The notes under the pieces were generated by a model, which did not search any database, was not told the origin of the DNA, and worked only from the letters and a program-made list of their open reading frames with translations. This document shows positions 27,431-36,371 of a stretch of 64,000 nucleotides of DNA, piece after piece (position 1 is the first letter of the stretch; every line of letters starts with the position of its first letter). The DNA is from Streptomyces sp. NWU339 (lineage in GTDB: Bacteria > Actinomycetota > Actinomycetes > Streptomycetales > Streptomycetaceae). A program made the position numbers and the translations under genes. The DNA lies in assembly GCF_003143855.1 (NCBI RefSeq), contig NZ_QFRK01000002.1:124001-188000 (forward strand). Direction: 5' to 3'.

Positions 27431-27911
27431 CGCGGGTCACCCGGTCCGGCCCCAGGCCGACCCCGAACAGGGCGAAGGTGCTCTGCTGGATGCCCATGTT
27501 CAACCCTCGCCGCTCGGGCCGCGAAGCCTCCGCCGTGGCGGCCACCGCGGTCGGGGAGAACGCCCCCTCGGTGACGCCCATGACGACCCGCACCAGGAGC
27601 AGGCTGACGAGCCCGCCGACCATGCCGGTCAGCAGCGAGCAGACCGAGAAGAACACGATCGAACCGACCAGGACCTTGCGCCGTCCCAGCCGGTCGGAGA
27701 GACCGCCCATGAGGAGGGAGGAACAACCCCAGGCCAGACCGAGGACGCCGATGATGTTGCCCAGGTCCTGATAGTCGAGCCCGAGTTCCTTCATCATCGA
27801 GGGGAAGAGCGGGCTGATGATCCAGCGGTCCAGGCCGACGAGACCGAATCCCAGGGACAGCAGCAGAAAAGCCGAGCGCTCATAGCGGATGTCGTACTCT
27901 TTTGTTGTCAT
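27426..27911 (-). pseudogene. MFS transporter, truncated after about 155 residues
   Basis: The product starts as a normal major-facilitator protein: MTTKEYDIRYERSAFLLLSL, first helices, the signature GGLSDRLGRRKVLVGS between helices 2 and 3, then helices 3-5. It stops after FALFGVGLGP with DRVTRA and a stop, where a full transporter (about 400-450 residues) would continue. The ATG overlaps the isochorismatase stop by ATGA, so the two formed an operon. The loss of the last two thirds makes transport activity very unlikely. Confidence 0.75.
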
Positions 27912-28542
27912 GCCGCTCTTCCTTCTCTGCTTTCGCTTTCACGGATTTCCGTGACCAGCTCTCCGCTGTCGAGGACCCGGCCGAAGAAAGTGCCCATGGT
28001 GTCCTCCGTCGCCTTCTGTGCCGCGTCGCTGCGCGCTCCGGTGGCGTCGGCGACGAAAGCCACCTTGAAGTCGCGCATGTACGCGCCGCGCGCGGTGGAA
28101 TCGCAGCAGACCTCGGTGAGGGTGCCGATGATGATCACCGTGTCCACCTGGCGCAGGCCCGAGACGCCGGCCAGTACGCTTTCCAGCCGCGTGTTGTGGA
28201 AGGCGTCGTAGCGGTGCTTCTGGACGACGACGTCCTCGGGCTCCGGTGCGAGGGCGTCGACGACCTGCGCGCCGAACGTGCTGCCGCGCATGCCCGCGGT
28301 CAGCAGCGCCGGATTGTAGGTGGATTCCAGCGGCGACACGTCGAACGTGCCGAGCAGAATGTGCTGGGTGTAAATCACCGGATGCCGGCCTCCCGGCATC
28401 CGGTAATGACCTTCTGCATCTCCGGTATCCTCCGGCGTGCCATCGGCACCTCCATCGGATGCCCCTCCGGAACGAAATCGTTCTGCATGTCGATCACGAG
28501 CAGTGCCGTATTCTTCGGCTGTACTCGCCACATCGCGTTCAA
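27908..28542 (-). pseudogene. Isochorismatase-family hydrolase, frameshifted
   Basis: Cysteine hydrolase of the isochorismatase superfamily interrupted by a single-base frameshift. The first part reads MWRVQPKNTALLVIDMQNDF with the catalytic Asp and runs to CREAGIR-stop at 28375; the rest, in the next frame, continues HPVIYTQHILLGTFD and includes GTLTEVCCDSTARGAY with the catalytic Cys. Restoring one C near 28378-28383 (GIPVIYTQ) joins the frames. A TTG start with AAAAGGAG 8 nt upstream is likely. A sequencing error is possible, but the downstream MFS gene is also broken, which favours real decay. Confidence 0.8.
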
Positions 28543-28777
28543 CGGATGGACTCCTTTTGCGCGGCGAAATGCGGAAGGTCTGGATACCGGCCCGGATGAT
28601 TGAGGCATGAGCCTAGCCGCGAAGAGTGTTTCCTCGGATATAGGAATTCTTTATACCGTCCCGGCCGGCCGGGTGCGCGTGTCCCGGGCCGCGCCGGGGT
28701 ACTCGCGCCGAGGCGAAGGGGCGGGGGTGTTGCCGGCGCGCGGGCCGCGCCACGGCGGCGGCCGGGAGAGATCGGAC

Positions 28778-29983
28778 GTGGAACAGGAGGAAGATCGGTT
28801 GGCAGCGTGGCTTCGAAGGGTGGCTCGCACGCTGGGGTGGGAGCTTGCCGCAGTGGGCCGTAGCGCACGTTCCGCGCTGAGGCGTCCGGGCCCCGAACGG
28901 GACACCATGGTGCAGTCGCTCAAGGCCGCCGGCGCGGCGATCGCCGCCTGGGCGCTGACCGGATGGTGGCTCGAAGCGCCGATGGCCCTGCTGGCACCCT
29001 GGACCGCCATCGTGCTGGTGGCGAGCACCGTCTACCGGTCGGTGCACTCGGGGGTGCAGCAGTTCGCCGTCATCGTGGTGGGCACGCTGTGGGCTTCGGC
29101 GGCATTGGCCGTCGCCGGGAATTCCACCCTGGGCGCGATGGCCCTCACCCTGCCGCCCCTGGTGCTGATCGGCAACTACCGCCGACTGGGCAGCCAGGGC
29201 ATCTACGGCGCCACCACGGCTCTGTTCGTCATCACCTACGGCGCGTCCGCAGCGGGAGACGTCGGCCACCGGCTGCTCGAGACGCTGATCGGTGCCGTGG
29301 TCGGCATTGCGGTCAACGCGTTCGTGCTGCCGCCGGTGCATCTGCGCAGTGTGCGGGAGAACCTTCATGGGCTGGTCCACCACAGTGGGGAGCTACTGGC
29401 CTCGGTGGCCGAGGGGCTCCGTGAGGAGGACGGGCTTTCGGACGCCGCGCAGTGGCACGACCGCGCCCGGCGGCTGGGTGGGACGGTGCAGGCCCTGGCC
29501 GATGCCAGGCGGTGGACCTCGGAGAGCTACCGGTTCAACCCCGGGCGGCGGATGCGCCGCAACGGTCCCGCGCTGCCCCCGGCCGAAGCGGACGTGGCCT
29601 GGGAGCGGATCAGCGGTCATCTCGTCGCCATCACCCGCACCCTCGACGGCGCGGCCGGCGACGAGCCGCGCCTGGTGGCCCCCTCCTCCGCGTGCCTGGC
29701 CCGCTGTGCCGAAGTGCTGGGGCAGGCGGCGACCGTGTGTCGCGTGGACGCGGAGATCCTGGAGCAGGCCGGACGGTCCCCCTCCGCAGCGCAGCAGGAC
29801 CGGCGGGATGCCGCACTGGAAGAAGCGCTGACCGCCCACGACGCACTGATCACGGACATCCAGCGGGAAGAAGGAGCGGCGGTCGCCACGGGCGGCGAAC
29901 TCGTCGTCGAGACCCACCAGCTCCTCTGCGAACTGGCGAACGCGGCTGAACGCCGGCGCCGCGCGCCCGCACCGGAGCGGTAG
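28778..29983 (+). CDS. FUSC-family (aromatic acid exporter-like) membrane protein
   Basis: A 401-residue protein. After a short cytoplasmic N-terminus come about six hydrophobic segments (for example AAGAAIAAWALTGWWLEAP, MALLAPWTAIVLVASTVY, VQQFAVIVVGTLWASAALAV and HRLLETLIGAVVGIAVNAFV), then a long cytoplasmic helical domain to the C-terminus. This is the FUSC/ArAE half-transporter layout, associated with export of aromatic or weak acids. Two starts are plausible: GTG 28778 with GGGAG and TTG 28799 with AGGAGG. Substrate unknown. Confidence 0.8.
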   Translation: MEQEEDRLAAWLRRVARTLGWELAAVGRSARSALRRPGPERDTMVQSLKAAGAAIAAWALTGWWLEAPMALLAPWTAIVLVASTVYRSVHSGVQQFAVIVVGTLWASAALAVAGNSTLGAMALTLPPLVLIGNYRRLGSQGIYGATTALFVITYGASAAGDVGHRLLETLIGAVVGIAVNAFVLPPVHLRSVRENLHGLVHHSGELLASVAEGLREEDGLSDAAQWHDRARRLGGTVQALADARRWTSESYRFNPGRRMRRNGPALPPAEADVAWERISGHLVAITRTLDGAAGDEPRLVAPSSACLARCAEVLGQAATVCRVDAEILEQAGRSPSAAQQDRRDAALEEALTAHDALITDIQREEGAAVATGGELVVETHQLLCELANAAERRRRAPAPER

Positions 29984-29998
29984 AGGCGGGCGCGCGGT

Positions 29999-30029
29999 GC
30001 CGGCAGGGCCGCGGGGCGGCCCTGCCGGC
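29999..30029. terminator. Convergent terminator
   Basis: GCCGGCAGGGCC and GGCCCTGCCGGC form a perfect 12-bp stem with a 7-nt loop, followed by CCGTTT. It serves the FUSC gene and possibly the convergent small basic protein gene. Confidence 0.75.
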
Positions 30030-30047
30030 CCGTTTCGGCGTGGGCGG

Positions 30048-30374
30048 TCAGCGCCCGACGGCCTTGCGCAGTTGTTGCTTGTTCATGGACGAACGGCCTT
30101 CGATGTTCTTCTTCTTCGCCTCTTCGTAGAGCTGGTCCTTCGTGGGGCCCTGCGCACCCCTGTGGGAACGCTCTCCGCCACGCTGCGAGGCGGACTTCGG
30201 GTCCTGTGTGGAGGTTTTGCTCGAGGTCTTGGCCTCACCCGAACGCGCACGCTCCTTGTTCACCGTGCGTGCGGCGATCTCCTTCGCACGCTCCTCCGAC
30301 CTGCCGCGCTCCTCGGCGCTCTCCTTGATGTGCTCGTACTGCCGCTCTCGCTTGGCGCTCGATCCGGACGGCAT
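30048..30374 (-). CDS. Small basic protein, Rho-N/SAP-like C-terminus
   Basis: A 108-residue, highly charged protein (MPSGSSAKRERQYEHIKESA at the start, Lys/Arg/Glu/Ser-rich middle). The C-terminus TKDQLYEEAKKKNIEG then SSMNKQQLRKAV matches the small Rho-N/SAP-like helical motif that occurs in proteins annotated as plasmid stabilisation proteins in Streptomyces. That name carries little functional weight; a stress-related nucleic-acid-binding role is more plausible. GAGGAGA lies 6 nt before the ATG. It is divergent from the SDR gene. Confidence 0.75.
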   Translation of the reverse strand: MPSGSSAKRERQYEHIKESAEERGRSEERAKEIAARTVNKERARSGEAKTSSKTSTQDPKSASQRGGERSHRGAQGPTKDQLYEEAKKKNIEGRSSMNKQQLRKAVGR

Positions 30375-30613
30375 GACGCGTCTCCTCTGTCTCGCATGTC
30401 TCACATGTCTCACATGGATGTCACAGGCACTGGCGCTCTGCGGGTACCCGCAACCAGCGGCATGCCACACCGCGCTGCCGCACCGCACCGCGCTGCTCCA
30501 CCGCGTCGTGCCGCAGGCGTTAACCGCGCACGACATGGGCACTCGTCCGCGAGGCACCCCGATCCGCAACGCCAGGAAGCCGCGCGGGCCGCGCACCGTA
30601 CAAGGAGGCCGTG

Positions 30614-31594
30614 ATGTCACCTCTGACCGCCGCCCCGTCCATCCGGGGACTGTCAGCCGTGGTCACCGGCGGCTCGCGGGGGCTGGGGCTGCTCCTCGCG
30701 GACGAGCTGGCCGCTCGGCACTGCGCCGTGACGATGGTCGCCCGGGACGGCGAAGAGCTGACCCTGGCGGCGGAACTGCTCCGCCGACGCCGCGGGGCAC
30801 GCATCCGTACAGCGGTGTGCGACGTGCGGGACCGTGCGGCCGTGCGGGACGTGCTCGGCGAAACCGCCCGGGACTGCGGAGGCGTCGACCTGGTGATCGC
30901 CAACGCGGGGATCATCCAGGTGGCGCCCGTGGAGGCCGTCGGTGCCGAGGAGTTCCGGTCCGCGATGGACACGATCTTCTACGGCGCGTTGCACACGTCG
31001 CTGGAGGCGCTGCCTTATCTGCGGAGGAGTCCGGCCGGCGGCCGGCTCGCGCTGATCGGTTCGGTCGGCGGGCTGCTCGCCGCCCCGCACCTGCTGCCGT
31101 ACTCCTGCGCCAAGTCCGCCGTGGGAACGCTGGCGGAAGGGCTTTACGCCGAAGCCGCCCGCGACGGCGTCACCGTCACCGCCGTCCATCCGGGCCTCAT
31201 GCGCACCGGTTCGCACCTGCACGCCGTTTTCGGGGGCGAGCAGGAGAAGGAGTTCGCCTGGTTCTCGACGCTGGCGGGCATGCCGTTGGTGTCCATGGAC
31301 GCCGGCCGGGCGGCGAAGGCCATCGTCCGCGGCATCCAGCGGCGGCGTACGCGCATCGTGCTCACGCCCGCCGCCCGCGCGGCCGGCCTCGCGCACGGTG
31401 TGGCGCCGACGCTCACCACCCGGGCCACCGCCCTGGCCGCCCGCATGCTGCCGTCTGCCGGAGGCGGCCCGCGAGGGCTCCGGAGGGGTGCCGAGGTCGG
31501 ACCGCCGTCCCATCCGGTGGCGCGCAGGGTCCGCGCATGGGGCAGCGCGCTCAACGATCGCGCGTCGAGGGCGTACAACCAGCGTTCCGTGTGA
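30614..31594 (+). CDS. Short-chain dehydrogenase/reductase
   Basis: A 326-residue NAD(P)-dependent SDR. The nucleotide-binding TGGSRGLGLLLADEL, the NAG motif (VIANAGIIQVAP), catalytic Ser in LIGSVGGLLAAP and YSCAK carrying the catalytic Tyr and Lys are all present. A C-terminal extension of about 60 residues (Arg/Ala/Gly-rich) is longer than the usual 250-residue form. The ATG is chosen because AAGGAGG lies 5 nt before it; the GTG directly in front is too close to that site. Substrate unknown; neighbours suggest a stress-related group. Confidence 0.88.
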   Translation: MSPLTAAPSIRGLSAVVTGGSRGLGLLLADELAARHCAVTMVARDGEELTLAAELLRRRRGARIRTAVCDVRDRAAVRDVLGETARDCGGVDLVIANAGIIQVAPVEAVGAEEFRSAMDTIFYGALHTSLEALPYLRRSPAGGRLALIGSVGGLLAAPHLLPYSCAKSAVGTLAEGLYAEAARDGVTVTAVHPGLMRTGSHLHAVFGGEQEKEFAWFSTLAGMPLVSMDAGRAAKAIVRGIQRRRTRIVLTPAARAAGLAHGVAPTLTTRATALAARMLPSAGGGPRGLRRGAEVGPPSHPVARRVRAWGSALNDRASRAYNQRSV

Positions 31595-31624
31595 CGGCCG
31601 AGCGCGAGGCGGACAGAACGCGAC

Positions 31625-31672
31625 GTGGACGGAGTGCGGCGCGGACGGAGTGCTGCGCGGACGGAGTGCGGC
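31625..31672. repeat. 16-bp tandem repeat between the SDR genes
   Basis: Three tandem copies of GCGGACGGAGTGCGGC with one or two substitutions. The tract lies in the short intergenic leader of the second SDR gene; length variation could alter spacing but not coding sequence. Confidence 0.75.
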
Positions 31673-31708
31673 GCGAGCAGGGGACGACATGAACAGGAAG
31701 GCGACACG

Positions 31709-32599
31709 ATGACGGACGGGAACGAGGCACCGCAGGACCCCACCGGCCTGCACCCGCAGCCGGACTTTCCCTCGCAGGACCAGCCGCACCCGGGTTGGAC
31801 CGGTCCGATGGACCCGCCGCCCGACCACGGCGAGGACTCCTACCGCGGCAGCGGGCTGCTGAAGGACCGGAAGACCGTGGTCACCGGGGGCGACTCCGGT
31901 ATCGGCCGAGCGGTCGCCCTCGCGTTCGCCCGGGAGGGCGCCGACGTCCTGTTCACCCATCTGCGGGAGGAAGGGGACGAGGCGCGCGAGACGACGCGGC
32001 TCGTGGAGGAGGCGGGCCGGCGCGCCGTGGCCGTCGTCTGCGACATCCGCGAGGAGTCCCAGTGCCGGTCGCTGGTCGACAGGGCCGTGGCGGAATTCGG
32101 GCGCATCGACGTCCTCGTCAACAACGCCGCCTACCAGATGGCTCAGCCGAAGGGCATCGGCAGTATCTCCACCGAGCAGTTCGACCGGGTCGTGCGCACC
32201 AACCTCTACGGCATGTTCTGGCTGTGCAAGTTCTCCCTGCCGCACATCCCGGCGGGCGGCTCGATCATCAACTCCGCTTCCGTCCAGGCCTACAAGCCCA
32301 CTCCCCATCTCCTCGACTACGCGATGACGAAGGGGGGGATCGTCACGTTCACGCAGGGCCTGGCCCAGATGCTCGCGTCCGACGGGATCCGGGTGAACGC
32401 CGTGGCGCCCGGGCCCGTGTGGACCCCGCTGATCCCCGCGACGCTGGAGGACACCGCCGAGTTCGGCAAACAGAGCCCTCTCGGCCGCCCCGCCCAGCCG
32501 GCGGAGATGGCACCGGCCTATGTCTATCTGGCCTCGGCGCAGGCCGGTTTCATCACCGCGGAGATCCTCAACGCGACGGGCGGTACGCCCCTGCCCTGA
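31709..32599 (+). CDS. Short-chain dehydrogenase of the GSP39/YdaD-like type
   Basis: A 296-residue SDR with the extended N-terminus typical of general-stress-protein-39-like dehydrogenases (PQPDFPSQDQPHPGWTGPMD then PPPDHGEDSYRGSGLLKDR). Cofactor motif TGGDSGIGRAVALAFA, NNAAYQM, catalytic Ser in INSASVQAYKP and Tyr/Lys in YAMTKGG, and VNAVAPGPVWTPLIPAT for cofactor closing are intact. AGGAAGG precedes the ATG. Orthologues in Bacillus are SigB-regulated, so stress induction is likely but no clear promoter was identified here. Confidence 0.92.
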   Translation: MTDGNEAPQDPTGLHPQPDFPSQDQPHPGWTGPMDPPPDHGEDSYRGSGLLKDRKTVVTGGDSGIGRAVALAFAREGADVLFTHLREEGDEARETTRLVEEAGRRAVAVVCDIREESQCRSLVDRAVAEFGRIDVLVNNAAYQMAQPKGIGSISTEQFDRVVRTNLYGMFWLCKFSLPHIPAGGSIINSASVQAYKPTPHLLDYAMTKGGIVTFTQGLAQMLASDGIRVNAVAPGPVWTPLIPATLEDTAEFGKQSPLGRPAQPAEMAPAYVYLASAQAGFITAEILNATGGTPLP

Positions 32600-33120
32600 C
32601 CCCATGAGGGGGCTGCTACGGCCGGCCACCGGCGGGAGCGGCACGACGGCCGTCCCGCGGGTGGGCAGGCCCGTACGACGAGACCGCTGCCCGCCCGCCG
32701 GCCCGCGCTGACGTCGCCGCCCAGGACCTCGACCGTTCGGACCCGTTCGCGGAGCCTGGCGAGGCCCCGCGGTGATCTCGTGTTCACCGTGCCGCACTTC
32801 GACCGAGGTGCGGCTTTCGTGTGTTCGCTCGAGGGCGTTCGGCGGGGTCTTTCGCGTGACGTGGTGCGCCGCCGGAGAAGCGCCGTCGAAGGCCCGGCGG
32901 GAATATGACGCGCGCATGGCGGGTCTGTTTCGTTCGCGCAGGGCCCTTGTGCGATTCCTGTGGAACCCTCAATCTTTCATCTGGCGCACGGAGTTGACCG
33001 GTCACAGAGAGTTGACATGAGCAGGTCAATAGTGGACCCGCTGTGCCACCGGCGCAGCACGTGCGTCGACCGCACCATCCCCCCACAGCAACGCACCACC
33101 GACTGAGGAGGAACCCTCAC
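32600..33120. other. Intergenic region upstream of the secreted protease
   Basis: No supported gene in 521 bp. It holds a small hairpin followed by TTT (32791-32817; GCCGCAC and GTGCGGC) and, close to the protease, two exact GAGTTGAC direct repeats (32991-32998 and 33009-33016) spaced 18 bp, which may bind a regulator or include a -35. Confidence 0.5.
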
Positions 33121-34701
33121 ATGGCAGTGATGCGTCACCCCCGGCGAAGAATGGCCACCCTCGGCGTCGCGACCAGCGCGGCGCTCGTGGCGGGGCTCGT
33201 CGCCGCACTCCCCGCCGGCGCGGCCCCCGCCGCTGCCGAAGGCCGCATCCAGTACGAGGGCGCGGCGAACGCCGTCGCCGACAGCTTCATCGTGACCCTG
33301 AAGGCGGACGAGGCCAAGGCCGGCTCCGCCAAGGGCCGCGCCCTGGCGGAGAAGTACGGGGCCGAGATCGAGCGGACCTACACCAAGGCCCTCAACGGCT
33401 ACGAGGTCGAGGCCTCCGAGGCCGAGGCGAAACGTCTCGCCGCCGACCCGGCCGTCGCCTCGGTGATCCAGAACCGCACCTTCCACATCACCGCCACCCA
33501 GCCCAGCCCGCCCTCCTGGGGCCTGGACCGCATCGACCAGCGGAACCTGCCGCTGAACAACTCGTACACCTACCCGGACTCGGCCGGGCAGGGCGTGACC
33601 GCCTACGTCATCGACACCGGCGTCCGCATCACGCACAGCGACTTCGGTGGCCGTGCCTCCTACGGCTACGACGCCGTCGACAACGACAACACCGCCCAGG
33701 ACGGCAACGGCCACGGCACCCACGTCGCGGGCACCGTCGCCGGCAACGCCTACGGCGTGGCCAAGAAGGCGAAGGTCGTCGGCGTCCGCGTGCTGAACAA
33801 CTCCGGCTCCGGCACCACCGCCCAGGTCGTCGCCGGCATCGACTGGGTCGCCCGGAACGCGGTCAAGCCCGCCGTCGCCAACATGTCCCTCGGCGGCGGT
33901 GCCGACAGCGCCCTCGACACGGCCGTGCGCAACGCGGTCGCCTCCGGCGTCACCTTCGTCGTCGCGGCGGGCAACGAGTCCACCAACGCCTCCACCAAGT
34001 CCCCGGCCCGCGTCGCCGAGGCGATCACCGTCGGCGCCACCACCTCCAGCGACGCCCGCGCCAGCTACTCCAACTACGGCTCGATCCTCGACGTGTTCGC
34101 GCCCGGCTCCTCCATCACCTCCGCCTGGCACACCGGCGACACGGCCACCAACACCATCTCCGGTACGTCCATGGCGAGCCCGCACGCCGCCGGAGCGGCC
34201 GCCCTCCACCTGGCCGCCAACCCCTCGGCCACCCCTGCCCAGGTCTCCTCCGCGCTGACGGCCGCCGCCACCACCGGCGTCGTCGGCAACCCGGGCAGCG
34301 GCTCCCCCAACCTCCTGCTGAACGTGGGGGAGGGCGGCACCACCCCGCCGCCCACCGGTGACCGCTTCGAGAACACCACCGACTACACAATCAACGACCT
34401 CTCCACCGTCGAGTCCCCGATCACCGTCTCGGGCGTCTCCGGCAACGCACCGTCCGACCTGGCCGTCGACGTGGACATCACCCACACCTACATCGGTGAC
34501 CTCCAGGTCCAGCTGATCGCCCCCGACGGCACGGCGTACACGCTGAAGTCGTACGGCACCGGCGGCAGCGCGGACGACATCAACACCACGTACACGGTCG
34601 ATGCCTCCTCGGAGACCGCGAACGGCACGTGGAAGCTGCGCGTCAGCGACCGTTCGTGGTGGGACACCGGCCGGCTCAACGGCTGGGCCCTGCAGTTCTG
34701 A
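33121..34701 (+). CDS. Secreted subtilisin-like serine protease with P-domain
   Basis: A 526-residue S8 peptidase exported by an N-terminal signal (MRHPRRRMATLGVATSAALV then AALPAGAAPA). An I9-type propeptide (about 45-125, DSFIVTLKADE) precedes the catalytic domain with Asp in VTAYVIDTGV, His in GNGHGTHVAG and Ser in SGTSMASPHAAG. A Pro/Gly linker (GEGGTTPPPTG) leads to a C-terminal proprotein-convertase P-domain (about 430-526, ending in DTGRLNGWALQF). GAGGAGG lies upstream of the ATG. It is a typical Streptomyces extracellular protease; the P-domain probably aids folding or substrate binding. Confidence 0.95.
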   Translation: MAVMRHPRRRMATLGVATSAALVAGLVAALPAGAAPAAAEGRIQYEGAANAVADSFIVTLKADEAKAGSAKGRALAEKYGAEIERTYTKALNGYEVEASEAEAKRLAADPAVASVIQNRTFHITATQPSPPSWGLDRIDQRNLPLNNSYTYPDSAGQGVTAYVIDTGVRITHSDFGGRASYGYDAVDNDNTAQDGNGHGTHVAGTVAGNAYGVAKKAKVVGVRVLNNSGSGTTAQVVAGIDWVARNAVKPAVANMSLGGGADSALDTAVRNAVASGVTFVVAAGNESTNASTKSPARVAEAITVGATTSSDARASYSNYGSILDVFAPGSSITSAWHTGDTATNTISGTSMASPHAAGAAALHLAANPSATPAQVSSALTAAATTGVVGNPGSGSPNLLLNVGEGGTTPPPTGDRFENTTDYTINDLSTVESPITVSGVSGNAPSDLAVDVDITHTYIGDLQVQLIAPDGTAYTLKSYGTGGSADDINTTYTVDASSETANGTWKLRVSDRSWWDTGRLNGWALQF

Positions 34702-34734
34702 CGTAGGGCCTGACCCCGCGTCAATGCTGTTCCT

Positions 34735-34759
34735 GTGCCCCGCCCCCGCGGCGGGGCAC
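34735..34759 (+). terminator. Terminator after the protease gene
   Basis: GTGCCCCGCC and GGCGGGGCAC form a perfect 10-bp stem with a 5-nt loop. Confidence 0.7.
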
Positions 34760-34770
34760 GGGCATGCGGT

Positions 34771-34800
34771 GAGAGGTCCTGAGAGGTCCTGAGAGGTACG
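34771..34800. repeat. 10-bp tandem repeat GAGAGGTCCT
   Basis: Two exact copies and a third partial copy (GAGAGGTACG), in the leader region of the DUF4190 protein gene. Copies spaced by one helical turn could bind a regulator cooperatively. Confidence 0.6.
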
Positions 34801-34952
34801 CAGCCCCGCGGACCCGGCCCGGCCCGAACCGGGGGCACCCCGACGGGCCCCGCGTACAGCCCGCTTACGATGCGCGCGGAGCCGTATGTCGGCCCGCGTC
34901 CAGCGGATGCACCTCTCCGCATCAGCACGGCAGAACCAGGAGCACGGCACCC

Positions 34953-36224
34953 GTGTCCATACCCCCGCCCCCCGGGCCCCGTCAGCCCGAGGACTTCCCG
35001 GGCCCGCACGCCCAGGGGCAGTACCCCCAGGGCCCGTACGCTGCTCCGCAGCCGCAAGGGGCCCCTCCGCCACCGCAGTTCCCCTACGGGCCTCAAGGCC
35101 TCCACGGCCCCCAGGGCCCTTATCCCCCGTACGGCCCCTACGGGCTGCAGCCCCCGGCCGCCGGCGGCACTGTCAACGGGGTCGCCATCGCCGCCCTCGT
35201 GTGCGGCCTGCTGTGCTTCCTGCCGGCTGTCGGGCTCGTGCTGGGGCTGATCGCGCTGTGGCAGATCCGTCGGCGCTCGGAGCGCGGCCGGGGCATGGCG
35301 ATCGCCGGATCCGTGCTGTCCTCCGTCGGGCTGGCGCTGTGGGTGCTGTCGCTCTCCACCGGTGCCGCGGCCGACTTCTGGGAGGGCTTCAAGGAGGGGG
35401 CGCGCGGCAACACGGTCCTCGCCCTGGAGGAGGGCGACTGCTTCGACTCGCCCGACGGACTGGTGGGCTGGGCGATCGAGGCCGACCAGGTGCCCTGCTC
35501 GCAGGAGCACGACGGGGAGGTCTTCGCCCTCGTCACCCTGCCCGACGGCGCCTTCCCGGGCGACGACAGCCTCGTCGACACCGCCGACGACCGGTGCTAC
35601 GCCCTCCAGGACGGTTACGCCATGGACGCCTGGGCCCTGCCGTCCGACGTGGACGTGTACCACATCACGCCGTCCCGGGAGAGCTGGGACTACGGCGACC
35701 GCGTGATCACCTGTGTGTTCGGCAACCGGGACGCGGACGCCACCCTCACCGGGTCGCTGCGCCGGGACGAGAGCACGCTCGACGCGGACCAGGTGGCCTA
35801 TCTGAAGGCCACGCACGTACTCAACGCGGCGCTGGACCAGATCCCCTTGGAGGAGGCCGAGGAGGACCTGCCCGGCAACCAGAAGTGGGCGGGGCAGATG
35901 TCCGAGGCGCTCGCCCAGCAGAGCGGGATGCTGCGGGAGCACGAGTGGCCCGCCGACGCCGAGCGGCCGGTGACGAAACTCGTCGGTGAGCTCGAGAAGG
36001 CCGAGGCCGCATGGGCGAAGGCCGCCGAGGCCGACGGCCTGGACGCCTTCTACGAGCACTCCGCTGAGGGATGGGAGCTCATCGATGCCCGCAAGACGGT
36101 CACCGCGCGCAAGGCTCTGGGCCTGGCCACCATCCCGCCGACGTTCGACGAGGGCGAGAGCGGGAGCGAGAGTGGGACCGGAGGCGGGAACGACGGGGCC
36201 GATGACGGCAGTCTCGAGGTGTGA
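34953..36224 (+). CDS. DUF4190 membrane protein with extracytoplasmic domain
   Basis: A 423-residue protein with a Pro/Gln/Gly/Tyr-rich cytoplasmic N-terminus (1-70), two membrane helices in the DUF4190 unit (NGVAIAALVCGLLCFLPAVG and GMAIAGSVLSSVGLALWVLS) and a large outside domain with paired cysteines (GDCFDSPDGLVGWAIEADQV, then PCSQEHDGEVFA), resembling septum-formation-type DUF4190 proteins. The C-terminus is acidic. The GTG start is preceded by AGGAG. Function unknown; proteins of this layout are common in Streptomyces. Confidence 0.8.
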   Translation: MSIPPPPGPRQPEDFPGPHAQGQYPQGPYAAPQPQGAPPPPQFPYGPQGLHGPQGPYPPYGPYGLQPPAAGGTVNGVAIAALVCGLLCFLPAVGLVLGLIALWQIRRRSERGRGMAIAGSVLSSVGLALWVLSLSTGAAADFWEGFKEGARGNTVLALEEGDCFDSPDGLVGWAIEADQVPCSQEHDGEVFALVTLPDGAFPGDDSLVDTADDRCYALQDGYAMDAWALPSDVDVYHITPSRESWDYGDRVITCVFGNRDADATLTGSLRRDESTLDADQVAYLKATHVLNAALDQIPLEEAEEDLPGNQKWAGQMSEALAQQSGMLREHEWPADAERPVTKLVGELEKAEAAWAKAAEADGLDAFYEHSAEGWELIDARKTVTARKALGLATIPPTFDEGESGSESGTGGGNDGADDGSLEV

Positions 36225-36371
36225 GGGCTTCCACAGCGGGGAGAAAGTGCCTGGGTAAAGACCCCGGCAAGGGTCCGTCATCACTTCGAGTGATTCTCTG
36301 GCCTTTACTTGCCCGGTACAACCCACGGTTGCCACCCTGTCGCTATCTGTACAACCTGACGGGAGCGGCCA

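Noticed and set aside
27231..28211. 326-codon plus-strand ORF across the MFS and isochorismatase genes
   Set aside because: Beyond about 27425 it is the antisense of two recognisable protein families; only the first membrane segment is kept as a possible fragment.
30416..30450. GGGTAC near the small basic protein and SDR genes as a SigB-type promoter
   Set aside because: No matching -35 at the right spacing on the plus strand, and only a poor one on the minus strand.
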